Source: UBA11346 sp038318565 | GTDB lineage: Bacteria > Planctomycetota > UBA11346 | Direction: 5' to 3' | Assembly: GCA_038318565.1 (NCBI GenBank) | Contig: JBBQCI010000003.1 | Coordinates: forward strand, 33,482 to 97,481 | DNA: 64,000 bases | Shown here: one piece after another, positions 1 through 9,458 of the stretch | How the letters are laid out: every line of letters starts with the position of its first letter | Numbering within the stretch: position 1 is the first letter of the stretch | Translations under genes and position numbers: made by a program | Notes under the pieces: generated by a model | The model's database searches: none | What the model saw: the letters and a program-made list of their open reading frames with translations, nothing else | Told to the model about the DNA's origin: nothing

Positions 1-32
1 ATCAGCAGTAACAGGCACAGGAGGCGGCTCAT
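1..32 (-). CDS. Start of a secreted or membrane protein (partial, next gene of Bat operon)
   Basis: Only the first ten or so codons are inside the window. The ATG at 32-30 overlaps the stop of the preceding BatD-like gene in an ATGA junction and reads MSRLLCLLLL, a typical signal-peptide or membrane-anchor start. Its position at the end of the Bat operon suggests another Bat component (BatE-like TPR/SH3 proteins often follow BatD), but the visible part cannot show this. Confidence 0.55.
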   Translation of the reverse strand, partial: MSRLLCLLLL

Positions 33-1546
33 GCCACGCCCTCCAACTCGGCGACCCAGGCGGCGATGTCCGGCAGAGCCTCGCCTCCGAAACGACAACG
101 CTCGATCGCGGCTTGCAGAGCCTCGGCAGCGGTTCGCTGGGCCTCAGTGGTCAGCAGTGGACGGAGTTGACGCAGAGCGACCTCCAAGGCCTGCAGGTCG
201 CGACCGGCAGAGCGCAAAGCCCGACCGCGATGCGGTCCACGGCGGGAGCGACGCATCAACTGCACCAACGGCACGGTCAAGCCGATCAGCAACCCGCCTA
301 CCAACGCGGCCAGCGTCCCCCAGACGGGCGGATTGGGGATGACGCCACCTCGCTTGGGGGCAGGCAGCACCGGTCCAGCAGGCACGGCTTGAGCCGCCGC
401 ACTCGCAGCAGGCAAAGCGACGCCAACGATGCCGAGATCGCGACTACGACCAGGGATCACGTCGAGACGCAACTCCTGCGTGGCGGCGCTGCGATATCTG
501 CGGGAGCCTGGATCGAAGTAAGCGAATGCGACGGAAGGAATGGTGATGCTTCCAGCGGCGGCTGGCACGACGTCCCAGCGGAAATGGCGGGTGCCATCAC
601 TGGTGGAGTCATCCTTGGCGTACAATTGGGCACCAGAAACGACCAGGGTCGGGCGCTTGATCAGATCGCTCTGACGGCTGATCACGCTCAAGGTCAGGAC
701 GGTCCCTTCTCCGGCAGAGACTCGCTCGCGCTCGAGAGCCGCGGTAGCCGCCAACGGGCCGATCAGTCCAGCGAAGCCATCTGGCCGGCCGGTTGTCGGC
801 ATGGGTTCGACCGTCAGGGTGGCCGCAGCGACGGCGATCTGATGGCGCGTGACGCGCTGGTCGAACCCGCTGCTGCCAACGACCTGCTGGTACTCCTGCT
901 GTCCCCGCACGACCAAGCTGCCGGCGGTAGCTGCGGTCATTGGCCAGACGATGGTCGTCGCCGTCCAAGGCTTTCCCGCCGCATCAAACGTCCGAGTGGA
1001 CGTGATCGTTCGCTCGCCGAGCAGGATCGATCCGTCTGGCGGCCCTATTCCCAGCGTGTGGACTTCACCGCGACGCAGCGTGATGCGGTACACCAGCTTG
1101 GTGGTCTGGCCGGGCACAATACTGGGCGGGTCGAATGAAACCTCTGCCGTGGCGTTACCGGTCAGCCGGGCATCACCGTTGTCGACCCGCAATGTCTGTG
1201 GTGCGGTCTTCATGGTCGAGCCATCGGCCAACCGCACCGTCAGCTCCGGCACACTCAGCTGACCACGCTGCGAGGCCCGTAGAATCAGTCCAACCGTGAT
1301 CACGGTCGAACGAGCTCCGTTGGTGATCGATGTCTGCGAGCCATTCTGGCCCGACATCTGGATCTCCAACCCGTCGACGCTCGGCAGATCGACGGCCTGC
1401 ACATCCGAAGGGGGATCGACCACCCGCAGGGTCCCCTCCATCGCTACTCCCGGAATCACCGGATCAGGCAGTTCGAGAGTCGCCTCGCCTGCAGGCATGA
1501 CAGCACAGAGACAGAGAAACAGCAGGCCGAAGCGCATGATCACCAT
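29..1546 (-). CDS. batD: BatD-like oxygen-tolerance protein
   Basis: 505-residue exported protein: N-terminal signal peptide (FGLLFLCLCAVMPAGEA), a long beta-rich extracytoplasmic region typical of BatD, one transmembrane helix near residues 409-431, and an Arg-rich stretch leading to a short cytoplasmic helical tail. The ATG at 1546 overlaps the stop of the upstream TPR gene; a second ATG at 1537 (MRFGLL) would also give a good signal peptide. Bat proteins form a membrane complex of VWA, TPR and BatD subunits thought to act in envelope maintenance or stress tolerance. The assignment rests on architecture plus operon position after BatA, BatB and a TPR protein. Confidence 0.8.
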   Translation of the reverse strand: MVIMRFGLLFLCLCAVMPAGEATLELPDPVIPGVAMEGTLRVVDPPSDVQAVDLPSVDGLEIQMSGQNGSQTSITNGARSTVITVGLILRASQRGQLSVPELTVRLADGSTMKTAPQTLRVDNGDARLTGNATAEVSFDPPSIVPGQTTKLVYRITLRRGEVHTLGIGPPDGSILLGERTITSTRTFDAAGKPWTATTIVWPMTAATAGSLVVRGQQEYQQVVGSSGFDQRVTRHQIAVAAATLTVEPMPTTGRPDGFAGLIGPLAATAALERERVSAGEGTVLTLSVISRQSDLIKRPTLVVSGAQLYAKDDSTSDGTRHFRWDVVPAAAGSITIPSVAFAYFDPGSRRYRSAATQELRLDVIPGRSRDLGIVGVALPAASAAAQAVPAGPVLPAPKRGGVIPNPPVWGTLAALVGGLLIGLTVPLVQLMRRSRRGPHRGRALRSAGRDLQALEVALRQLRPLLTTEAQRTAAEALQAAIERCRFGGEALPDIAAWVAELEGVA

Positions 1547-3423
1547 GTCTTGCCCTGCTGTGTGGGCTTCTTCTGCCCACCGTCCAGCAATTGGTAACGC
1601 AGGGTGTCGCGGCGTTCTTCGGGAAGTTGATCGAGCCAGTGATCGGCGGCAGTTTGCTGCATGGCAGCGGCCTGGGCGGCGGCCGCGTCCTTCTGTCCAT
1701 CATCTCCATTCTGACCAGCCGACTGATCCTGCTTGGCCTGAGCCTGATCCTTCGATCCCTGCTGTCCGTCCTGCTTGGACTGATCCGGTTTCTGATCGCT
1801 CTGCTCCGGCTTCTGTCCGTCCTGCTTGGACGGATCCTGTTTCTGCTGATCCTGTGCAGACTGGTTGGTTTTCTGGCCATCCTGCTTGTCTTGGTCCTGC
1901 TTGGTCTGGTCCTTATCTTTGTCTTTGTCTTTATCTTTGTCCTTCTCCTTCTCCTGGTCCTTGGGCGGTGGGTCGCTGGCCGGAGCAACGGTGATCTGTA
2001 CCTCTGCCTGCGTGCCGGCCTTCCAGCGGTCCTGCACGGCAACCGTAATCGTGCTGGTGCCCGGGTCCTTGGCCACGCCACCGAGACGACCGTTGGGATC
2101 CAGGCGCAGTCCAGCCGGCAGCAGCCCACTGACCACCGACCAAGCATACGGGGGAGTCCCACCTGCGACGGTGATGGCTTGGTTCGCCGGCGCACCGGCT
2201 TGCAGCTGAATCGGTTCGGGCTGGATCAGCGGCACCGGGTTGACCGGCAGAGTCAGTTCGACCCGACGTCGGCGCTGGTCACCAGCCGTGATCGTCGCCG
2301 GAAGCGTCATCGTTCCGGCCTCTGCCGGCGTGCCGCTGATCGTGCCATCCGGGCTGATTCCCATCGCGGCATCAGCAGCAACTGACCAGCGGTACTGCTG
2401 CGCCGGTCCACGTACGGTCGTGCGATGCTGGTAGGGCGCCGTCGCCGTCGCGGGGGGCAAGGGTACCTCCGCCGGAGCGAAGCGATTACTGACCTCTAGG
2501 TCGATCAGGCGATTCGCCGTCAGTTTTCCAGCTTCGGCGTGCACATGCAGAGTGCTGGTTCCAGTCTCGCTGGGCGTACCGTGGATCACGCCATCGGCAC
2601 CAGCGGTCAGCCCGGCAGGCAACGCTGCGATCGACCAAGTTGGCGAGCCGGGGAAGCCGACCGCCGCGAAGCGCGCTTCGTAGGGCTGGCCGATGATCGC
2701 TTCGGGGAGGATCTCGGTGGTGATCGCCGGCTGCGGGAGGATGCGCACCTCAACGCTACCGGTCGCCTTGCCGCCCACCTGATCGGACAGCGCGAGATCC
2801 AGTTTGGTTGTGCCAGCCGCCCGCGGGGTGCCGGTGATGCTGCCGTCAGCGGCCAGACTGATTCCCTCTGGCATCTTGGAGGCTCCAGCCAGAGCGACGG
2901 TGCGCGGCGGTGATCCGCCGGCCAAAGCGAGCGTGGCAGCGTAGACCTCACCAACCCGACCATCAGGCAGCGGCACCGGATCCAGGTGAAGCTTGCGTGC
3001 CTCCTCGTCGGCCTTGCGCCGGGCCTCGTCCAGACGCGCCAGGGTCACCCGACGGACCTCATCACGCAGACCGCCAGCCGTTGGATCCAGCTGGGCCGCG
3101 CGTTCTGCTGCGCGCAAGGCATCGTCGAGGCGGCCCTGCTGAAAGCGGGCAAGCGCTAGGTTGTGCCAGGCATTCGCGGCCAGTTCACCGCTGGCGCTGC
3201 TGACTGCCAGTTCCAACTGTTCGGCGGCCTTCGACGGATCGCTCTCCAGCAGCAGCGTACCCAAATTGAATCGGGCCGCGACGAAGCCGGGATCCCGCAC
3301 CAGCAGCTGTTCCAACCCGACGCGCGCCTCGGCCGGTGGTTTGCGCGAGATCTCAGCCAGCTGATCCCAGGCGTCTCCGGCAGTCAGCAGTGTTGGGAAG
3401 AGCAGGAACAGGATCCACTTCAT
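1540..3423 (-). CDS. BatC-like TPR protein with Ig-fold repeats and charged tail
   Basis: 627 residues from the ATG at 3423, which overlaps the batB stop (ATGA) and begins a clear signal peptide (MKWILFLLFPTLLTAG). Residues about 20-160 hold TPR-like helices. About 170-480 carry four putative Ig-type repeats, each with a turn like SITGTP..AGT (SITGTPRAAGT, VIHGTPSETGT, TISGTPAEAGT and a weaker fourth). The last ~130 residues are a Lys/Asp/Gln low-complexity tail with a KD dipeptide run and repeated KQDGQ and KPDQS units. Position between BatB and BatD fits BatC, normally a much shorter TPR protein; the Ig repeats and tail are unusual additions. The tail is probably disordered, and its DNA (about 1690-1970) is purine/pyrimidine skewed. 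Confidence 0.7.
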   Translation of the reverse strand: MKWILFLLFPTLLTAGDAWDQLAEISRKPPAEARVGLEQLLVRDPGFVAARFNLGTLLLESDPSKAAEQLELAVSSASGELAANAWHNLALARFQQGRLDDALRAAERAAQLDPTAGGLRDEVRRVTLARLDEARRKADEEARKLHLDPVPLPDGRVGEVYAATLALAGGSPPRTVALAGASKMPEGISLAADGSITGTPRAAGTTKLDLALSDQVGGKATGSVEVRILPQPAITTEILPEAIIGQPYEARFAAVGFPGSPTWSIAALPAGLTAGADGVIHGTPSETGTSTLHVHAEAGKLTANRLIDLEVSNRFAPAEVPLPPATATAPYQHRTTVRGPAQQYRWSVAADAAMGISPDGTISGTPAEAGTMTLPATITAGDQRRRRVELTLPVNPVPLIQPEPIQLQAGAPANQAITVAGGTPPYAWSVVSGLLPAGLRLDPNGRLGGVAKDPGTSTITVAVQDRWKAGTQAEVQITVAPASDPPPKDQEKEKDKDKDKDKDKDQTKQDQDKQDGQKTNQSAQDQQKQDPSKQDGQKPEQSDQKPDQSKQDGQQGSKDQAQAKQDQSAGQNGDDGQKDAAAAQAAAMQQTAADHWLDQLPEERRDTLRYQLLDGGQKKPTQQGKTW

Positions 3424-4394
3424 GTCCGCCTCCGCGTCGACAGCAACGCACCTGCCGCCAGCAGCGCGATCGCAGGGAAGAGGAACCAGCGATAGCGCTC
3501 GCTGGCGACCACTCGCTGACGCTCGACCCACGGACGCTGCGCGACCGTGCGCCCGAGATGGTCGACCAAGGCCTGCACATCCTGATCCGTCGAGGTCGAG
3601 TTGACACTGATCGCGCCGGTGGCGCTGGCCAAGGAATCCAAAGTGGTGCGATTCGATTCCATGACTTCGCTGCGACCGTCGATGACCAGGCTGGTCTTGT
3701 GCTCGCTGTCACCAAGGAACAGTCCATAGACGGGAATACCAGCAGCCTTGGCGGCCTCGGCAGCCGCTTTGACCGCGTCTCCGTCATCATCGGCGCCGTC
3801 GCTCATCACCAGCACAGCCTGACCGCGCTCTACCTCGCGCCCAAGCACACCAAGAGCTTCCTTCACCGCAGTGCCAATCGCCGTGCCTTGATAGCCAGCC
3901 TCGGCCGGGAACAGGTCGGGCGAGCAGTCCTTGAGCATCTCGGCCAAGACCTGGTGATCGCCGGTCAACGGGCAGCGCAGAACCGGCAGCGCAGCGAACG
4001 GCATGAGCGCCAGACGCAGCTCGGGGGCCAGGCGCAGCATGTCGAGAGCCTTGCGCCGGGCGGCCTCCATGCGCGTCGGATAGAGGTCGGTGGCCAGCAT
4101 CGAGCGGCTGCAATCCATGACGATCAACACGTCGGCTCCGCTGGAGGAGCGAGTCTGCTCGCTGGCGCCCCACCGCGGTGCCGCCAGAGCGACCACACCT
4201 AGCGCGAGACCCGACCACAACAGTACGGCGCGTAACGCCTCGCGGCGGCGACCCACACCGGCAGTCAGATGAGCCGCGCCAGCGCCAATGCCGGCCTGCT
4301 GGCGGCAGATGCGGACGCTCCACCACCAGCGCAACAGCGCCAAGGCGGCAACAGCGCCAAGCAGAGCGAGTAAAGCAGCGTGACCCCAGCTCAT
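3420..4394 (-). CDS. batB: BatB: VWA-domain membrane protein
   Basis: 324 residues from the ATG at 4394, which overlaps the batA stop (ATGA). Begins with a transmembrane helix (SWGHAALLALLGAVAALALL), has a second hydrophobic segment near residue 65, then a von Willebrand A domain with the MIDAS motif DCSRS (VLIVMDCSRSM), and ends with a transmembrane helix just before the C-terminal Arg cluster. This is the arrangement of BatA/BatB proteins, which present a metal-binding VWA domain on the periplasmic face and interact with MoxR-type ATPases. Confidence 0.85.
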   Translation of the reverse strand: MSWGHAALLALLGAVAALALLRWWWSVRICRQQAGIGAGAAHLTAGVGRRREALRAVLLWSGLALGVVALAAPRWGASEQTRSSSGADVLIVMDCSRSMLATDLYPTRMEAARRKALDMLRLAPELRLALMPFAALPVLRCPLTGDHQVLAEMLKDCSPDLFPAEAGYQGTAIGTAVKEALGVLGREVERGQAVLVMSDGADDDGDAVKAAAEAAKAAGIPVYGLFLGDSEHKTSLVIDGRSEVMESNRTTLDSLASATGAISVNSTSTDQDVQALVDHLGRTVAQRPWVERQRVVASERYRWFLFPAIALLAAGALLSTRRRT

Positions 4395-5422
4395 GCGACC
4401 CCTCGCAGACGCGGTTCGCAGACTAGGGCAATGGCGGCCAAGGCCAGGCCTGCGGCGAGTGCCAACCACCAATGGTCGGCGAAGTCATCGCGCTGACGTA
4501 CGGTGTGCGGGGTCGGCTCCAGGGCGCTGATGCCTGCGAAGACTTCGCCCAGTCCTTTGGCGTCATTTGCCGGGAAGGCTTTGCCGTTCGCCGTCGTCGC
4601 GATTGCCTGCAGACGGCCCATATCGGGTAGCATGTCGTCGCGCAAGCGCATGGTCCGGACCCGGCCAAATCCATCGCTCTGAGTCACTGTGCCGTGCGGA
4701 TTGCCGACCCCGATGCCGTAGACCTTGACGCCAAGCCGATCGGCCTGCCGTGCCGCGACCAACGGATCGATCCAGCTTGGCTCGTTGCGCGAATCGACGC
4801 CATCGGTGATCAGAATCACCGCCCGACCACGCACCAGCGGATCACGCAATGACTTCAAGGCCGTGCCCAGTCCCAAGCCCAGATTGGTGCTACCACCAAG
4901 CAAGCCGTCCTGGCCACGCTTCCACAAGGCGCGCTGCTGCGACTCGGTGCGATCCATGAACTGGATCACGGTATCGTGATCATAGGTCAGCGGACACGAG
5001 GTCAGAGCGCCGGCACCGAAAAAGGCTAGGCCGATGCGATCATCCGGACGCTTCTCAACGAAGGCTTTTGCAGCCCTGACGACCGCCGCCAGACGATCGC
5101 TGCGGCCGCCCTTGCCATCATCGAGATCGTCGAACTGCATGCTGCCGCTGAGATCGATCACCAGCATCAGGTCGCGGCCGGCCTGTTCGCGTTCGACCAC
5201 GGCCCGGCCGTATTGCGGACGGGCCGCAGCAACCACCAGGCAGACCAGCGCCAGCGCCAGCAACATCCTCTGGATCAACGGCCCGCGGCTCGGCCGTAGC
5301 GCGGCCTTGGCTAGCGAGAAGGCACCGAAGGCCGCCCCGCTGCGGGCGGGGCGCCACCACAGCACCAGCAACGGCAGAATCAAGCCGCACAGCAGCCAGG
5401 GATCGGCGAAACGGAAGATCAT
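4391..5422 (-). CDS. batA: BatA: VWA-domain membrane protein
   Basis: 343 residues. N-terminal helix (LLCGLILPLLVLWW) and a second one (MLLALALVCLVVAAARP) precede a VWA domain with the complete MIDAS motif DLSGS (LMLVIDLSGSM); a C-terminal membrane helix follows (WWLALAAGLALAAIALV). The N-terminal form FRFADPWLL is characteristic of BatA-type aerotolerance proteins. Start and stop overlap both neighbours by four bases, so it should be translated coupled with batB and with the upstream membrane protein. Confidence 0.87.
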   Translation of the reverse strand: MIFRFADPWLLCGLILPLLVLWWRPARSGAAFGAFSLAKAALRPSRGPLIQRMLLALALVCLVVAAARPQYGRAVVEREQAGRDLMLVIDLSGSMQFDDLDDGKGGRSDRLAAVVRAAKAFVEKRPDDRIGLAFFGAGALTSCPLTYDHDTVIQFMDRTESQQRALWKRGQDGLLGGSTNLGLGLGTALKSLRDPLVRGRAVILITDGVDSRNEPSWIDPLVAARQADRLGVKVYGIGVGNPHGTVTQSDGFGRVRTMRLRDDMLPDMGRLQAIATTANGKAFPANDAKGLGEVFAGISALEPTPHTVRQRDDFADHWWLALAAGLALAAIALVCEPRLRGVA

Positions 5423-6366
5423 GATCCGCCCCCCTGCCGCTCAGCGCCCTTGGACGCTGCCTTCGCGGCCGCTTCGGCGTCAAGCCGTTGCTGCACGCCA
5501 GTGGTCCAGCTGTTGGCGAGGGTAGCGAGATCCTGCATCGCCTCGCTTGAGGCATCGCCGGCGCTCCAACGCAGATCATCGAGCCGGGCGAGTAGACGCA
5601 GCAGGTCGCGCGACTCGTCGTCGGTGATGCGGCCGGCACGCAGTCGAGTCAGCACGGCACCCATCTCGCGGGTCGTCAGACCGGGTCCATCGAATTCCCA
5701 GATCCGGCCTGCGTAGCGTCGCACCGCCAGACTGAGCCGGGCTCCAGCATCCTTGCCGTCGGTTGCGGTGCGGGCCGCTGCCAGCTCATCGCTGAATACC
5801 TGCCAGGCGCTTGGCCCGTGCTGTTCGCCGCCGCGACGACGCAGCCACCAGATGAGGACGCCTGCAACCACGACCAGCGAACTGCCAACCAGCCAGGGCC
5901 ACCGTCGCGTGGCCAGGGCTTCGGGTGGACGCACCAGCAGCGGGCGCGCGGCGGGCAGCTTGGGCGGCGCCGATTCCTTACCGACTTGGACGATGACCTC
6001 TGGGGCCTGGACCCGCACCTCACCGTTCGCTCCGCGCACTGACATCGCCGGACGTGGCAGCTGCCAGGCTCCACTGCGCGTGGCGGCAACGGTGTAGCGG
6101 AAAGTACGACGTTCCTCCTCACCGGTGCTATGACGCTCGGCGGGCGGGGCAGCTGTAACAAAGAGACTGCGGAAATCGTTCGCCGGATCCGGCTCGGCAG
6201 CCGTCCAGCCATGCGGCCAGCGGTAGACAATCGTCATCGTCACTGTCTCGCCGACCGCGACTTGGGACGGTTGAGCCGACAGTTCGACCAGCGGCAGCTC
6301 GGCGGCTGCCAGCGCGGCCGAGAGCAGCAGGCACAGCGGTACCACCAGCCAGTCCCCCCTATCCAT
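5419..6366 (-). CDS. Bat-operon membrane protein (DUF4381-like position)
   Basis: 315 residues from the ATG at 6366, which overlaps the end of the DUF58 gene by eight bases and starts a signal peptide (WLVVPLCLLLSAALAAAE). An extracytoplasmic beta domain of BatD flavour follows, with one membrane helix (WLVGSSLVVVAGVLIWWL), a basic RRRGG stretch and a helical cytoplasmic domain. This topology and its place between DUF58 and BatA match the poorly characterised DUF4381-type subunit of MoxR/Bat operons. The exact family is inferred from context, not from diagnostic residues. Confidence 0.6.
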   Translation of the reverse strand: MDRGDWLVVPLCLLLSAALAAAELPLVELSAQPSQVAVGETVTMTIVYRWPHGWTAAEPDPANDFRSLFVTAAPPAERHSTGEEERRTFRYTVAATRSGAWQLPRPAMSVRGANGEVRVQAPEVIVQVGKESAPPKLPAARPLLVRPPEALATRRWPWLVGSSLVVVAGVLIWWLRRRGGEQHGPSAWQVFSDELAAARTATDGKDAGARLSLAVRRYAGRIWEFDGPGLTTREMGAVLTRLRAGRITDDESRDLLRLLARLDDLRWSAGDASSEAMQDLATLANSWTTGVQQRLDAEAAAKAASKGAERQGGGS

Positions 6367-7270
6367 GCACCCTCCGTCGACGCTGACGGAAGAACCGCTC
6401 CAGGGCGCTGACCGCACTCTCGGTGGTCGACAGATCGACCAGGTCGCAACCGCTGGCGCGAAATAGGCGCTCAGTAGCGGTGCGACTTTCGCTCCAGGCG
6501 GCGGCGTAACGACGACGAGCGGCCGCGCCGCCGGCGAAGATGCCGGTGGCTCGACCTTCTGGATCGGCCAGGACCAGCGGGGCGCTGCCACCTGGCAAGC
6601 TTGCTTCGCCTGGATCGGCAATGCGCAGTCCGACCACATCATGGCGACGTCCAGCGCGCGCGAGGGCCGTGGCCAAGGCAGGCCGGGCGGCAGTATCACC
6701 AAGGAAGTCGCTGACCAGGAAGCACACCGTGCGACGCCGCGCCACCCGGGTCAGTTCATCAAGGGCGTGGGCAAGATCGGTCGGACGTGCGCTTTCGGCG
6801 GGCGCCAGTACCTCACGCACCACGCGCAGCGCATGGCCGCGTCCACGGCGGGCCGGCACATGGGCCTCGGTGCGATCGGTGAACAGGATCAGGCCGAGTC
6901 GGTCGCCGTTGCGCAGAGCCGTGACACCGACCACCGCCGCAGCTTCGGCAGCGAGAGCCAGCTTGGCTCGTGGGCTGATGCCCGGAATGGCGCCGAAGCG
7001 CATCGAGCCACTGACGTCGACCAGCAGTTGCACGGTCAATTCGCGCTCTTCGCGGAACACCTTCACGTACGGCTTTCCGGCACGCGCGGTCACATTCCAG
7101 TCGATCGCACGCACGTCGTCGCCACTGGCGTATTCACGCACCTCGTCGAACTCCATGCCTTGGCCACGGAACGCCGAGCGGTAGCGCCCGGCGGCCAACG
7201 AGGACACCAGCCGCTCGGTGCGCAGCTCGATGCGCCGAACCTGCCTGAGGATGTCGGCGACGTCGGTCAT
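6359..7270 (-). CDS. DUF58 domain protein (MoxR-associated)
   Basis: 303 residues with the hallmark DUF58 block MEFDEVREYASGDDVRAIDW near residue 40, followed by a VWA-like fold with LLVDVSGSM. DUF58 proteins almost always follow moxR and are thought to be substrates or partners of the ATPase. The start ATG at 7270 directly abuts the moxR stop (TGAATG), so the two are one transcription unit. Confidence 0.92.
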   Translation of the reverse strand: MTDVADILRQVRRIELRTERLVSSLAAGRYRSAFRGQGMEFDEVREYASGDDVRAIDWNVTARAGKPYVKVFREERELTVQLLVDVSGSMRFGAIPGISPRAKLALAAEAAAVVGVTALRNGDRLGLILFTDRTEAHVPARRGRGHALRVVREVLAPAESARPTDLAHALDELTRVARRRTVCFLVSDFLGDTAARPALATALARAGRRHDVVGLRIADPGEASLPGGSAPLVLADPEGRATGIFAGGAAARRRYAAAWSESRTATERLFRASGCDLVDLSTTESAVSALERFFRQRRRRVHG

Positions 7271-8242
7271 TCAGGGAACGACGACATGCTCAAGCAGGCG
7301 AACGATGAGGGCGTCGGTATCGAGACCCTCGGCCTCAGCCTCATAGCTTGCGATGATACGATGACGCAGCACATCCGCGGCAATGCTCTTGATGTCCTGC
7401 GGCGTGACGAAGGCGCGTCCGTCGAGGAAGGCGTGAGCCCGGCCGGCATGAGCCAGGCTGATGGTCGCACGCGGACTGGCTCCGACTTGGATGAGATTGG
7501 CCAGAGTCTTCACCCCAGCTGCCGCCGGATCGCGCGTCGCACGCACCAGATTGACGCAGTAATCGTTGAGCCGCGCGTCCATGTGCACGCCATCAAGAGC
7601 AGCCTTGGCCGCCTCCAGCTGTTCCGTGCTGACCACCGGGACGATGTCGGCAGGAACGCGTTTCATCGCTCGTTCCAGGATCTGCTTCTCTTCCTCGGCT
7701 GAGGGGTAGCCGACCCGCACCTTCATCAGGAAGCGGTCGGTCTGGGCTTCCGGCAACGGATAGGTGCCTTCCTGCTCCAAAGGATTCTGCGTCGCCAGCA
7801 CGATGAACGGCCGCGGCAGCTGGAACGTTTCGTCGCCGATCGTCACCTGACGCTCTTGCATCGCCTCCAGCAGAGCCGACTGCACCTTGGCCGGGGCGCG
7901 GTTGATCTCGTCGGCGAGCACGACTTGGGCGAAGATCGGTCCGCGTTTCACGCTGAACGAGCCGCTTTCGTAAATGCGCGTGCCGATGATGTCGGCGGGC
8001 AGCAGGTCGGGGGTGAACTGGATGCGGCGGAACTGCACGGCCAGAGCCTGGGCGAGGGCCTTCACCACGGTGGTCTTGGCCAGACCGGGCAGACCTTCGA
8101 GCAGCAGGTGGCCATCAGTCACCAGGCCGATCAGCAGGCGACGGACCAGTTCGCGCTGGCCGACCAGGACCTTGGCGACCTCGGCCTCGGCTTGGCGCAA
8201 AGGTGCGGCTGCGTCGGCGAGCTGGGCGGTAGAGGCGGCCAT
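7271..8242 (-). CDS. moxR: MoxR family AAA+ ATPase
   Basis: 323 residues. Walker A GLPGLAKTT, Walker B VVLADEINRAP, sensor region FIVLATQNPLEQEGTYPLPEAQ and the C-terminal AAA lid are all present, as in MoxR chaperone ATPases. First gene of a seven-gene or longer minus-strand operon with DUF58, BatA, BatB, TPR and BatD proteins. A GGAG lies about nine bases before the ATG. A weak promoter-like pair (TTGTCT at 8310-8305, TATCTC at 8288-8283) precedes it, but the match is poor. Confidence 0.95.
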   Translation of the reverse strand: MAASTAQLADAAAPLRQAEAEVAKVLVGQRELVRRLLIGLVTDGHLLLEGLPGLAKTTVVKALAQALAVQFRRIQFTPDLLPADIIGTRIYESGSFSVKRGPIFAQVVLADEINRAPAKVQSALLEAMQERQVTIGDETFQLPRPFIVLATQNPLEQEGTYPLPEAQTDRFLMKVRVGYPSAEEEKQILERAMKRVPADIVPVVSTEQLEAAKAALDGVHMDARLNDYCVNLVRATRDPAAAGVKTLANLIQVGASPRATISLAHAGRAHAFLDGRAFVTPQDIKSIAADVLRHRIIASYEAEAEGLDTDALIVRLLEHVVVP

Positions 8243-8408
8243 GGCGAATGCTCCGGGGGCTGGCAGGGAGACGAGGCGGGCAGAGATACCTTACCGGAGC
8301 CAACAGACAACCCGAGGTGGGTCAGGTCATTGCGTCTGACAAGCACAACCCCAGTCACCGGTGCTTCACTCAGGTTGTTTGGTACACTATCGACGACACG
8401 CTGATGGT

Positions 8409-9458
8409 ATGAATCGAACCGTGTCCTGGTCCATCTGCCTCGCCATCATGCTGGTGATCACCGCTTGCGGCGAGGGCACGGCCACACCGCAAGCCCCTCC
8501 GGTCCCGGCCGCTTCCAACCCGGCTGCCTCGTCCGCTCTGGCCCCACCGACGGCCCCATCGCCGGGTCCAATCCAGACTCCGGCAGCCAAGGCCAGCCAC
8601 GTCGTCATCCTCGTCATCGATGGTCCCCGCTGGTCCGAGACCTTTGGCGAGCCGACCAAGCAGTACATCCCCCACCTAGCCAAAGAACTGGCCCCCCAGG
8701 GTGCGGTCTGGAGCGACTTTTCCAACGATGGGCCAACCCTGACCACGCCCGGCCACACCGCCATAATCACCGGTTTCCATCAAGAGATCGACAACGGCGG
8801 GCGTGAACGGCCTGCCCATCCCAGCATGCTGCAGATGATGGTCCGCGACGGCGGCTCTGATGCGCTCGCCTGGCTGATCACCTCCAAGGACAAGCTGGCA
8901 GTGCTCAACAACTGCACGGATCCCGCTTGGAAGGACCAGTGGCTGTGCCGCAGCGACTGCGGCACGGGCGGCAAGGGGCTTGGCGCAGGATATCGCGAAG
9001 ACGCCGAGACCATGCAACGGGTTCTGGAGATACTACCGATGGACCACCCGCGCCTAGTGCTGATCAACCTCAAGCAGCCGGATGCGGCAGGCCACAGCAA
9101 GGACTGGGCGGGATACCTGAAAGGCATTCAGGCCGGCGATGCCTCGGCCAAGGCCCTGTGGGACATGCTGCAGCAGGATCCGGTCTATCGCGGGACCACC
9201 GACCTGTTCATCACCAATGACCACGGCCGCCATCTCGACGGCCATAAGGATGGTTTTGTCAGCCACGGCGATGACTGCGCTGGATGTCGCAAGATCATGC
9301 TGGTCGCACTCGGCCCGGACGCGCCGGCTGGTGCTGTCTTAGCTGCCCACCGCAATCAGATCGATCTAGCAGCCACCACTGCGCACATCCTGGGACTGCG
9401 TCTGGTCGGCTCGACCGGTAAGGTGATGGACGAGCTGTGGACCGGGTCAGCCCGCTGA
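8409..9458 (+). CDS. Lipoprotein of the alkaline-phosphatase/sulfatase superfamily
   Basis: 349 residues starting at the ATG at 8409, chosen because it begins a lipoprotein signal with lipobox ITAC at about residue 20. A Pro/Ala-rich linker precedes a phosphodiesterase/phosphatase-like core: VVILVIDGPRWSETF (metal-binding Asp), PTLTTPGHTAIITG (nucleophile Thr region), and FITNDHGRHLDGHKDGFVSHG with the His and Asp ligands of the superfamily. Likely anchored to a membrane facing the periplasm. Substrate unknown. Its stop at 9458 directly faces the convergent gene that ends at 9459. Confidence 0.75.
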   Translation: MNRTVSWSICLAIMLVITACGEGTATPQAPPVPAASNPAASSALAPPTAPSPGPIQTPAAKASHVVILVIDGPRWSETFGEPTKQYIPHLAKELAPQGAVWSDFSNDGPTLTTPGHTAIITGFHQEIDNGGRERPAHPSMLQMMVRDGGSDALAWLITSKDKLAVLNNCTDPAWKDQWLCRSDCGTGGKGLGAGYREDAETMQRVLEILPMDHPRLVLINLKQPDAAGHSKDWAGYLKGIQAGDASAKALWDMLQQDPVYRGTTDLFITNDHGRHLDGHKDGFVSHGDDCAGCRKIMLVALGPDAPAGAVLAAHRNQIDLAATTAHILGLRLVGSTGKVMDELWTGSAR

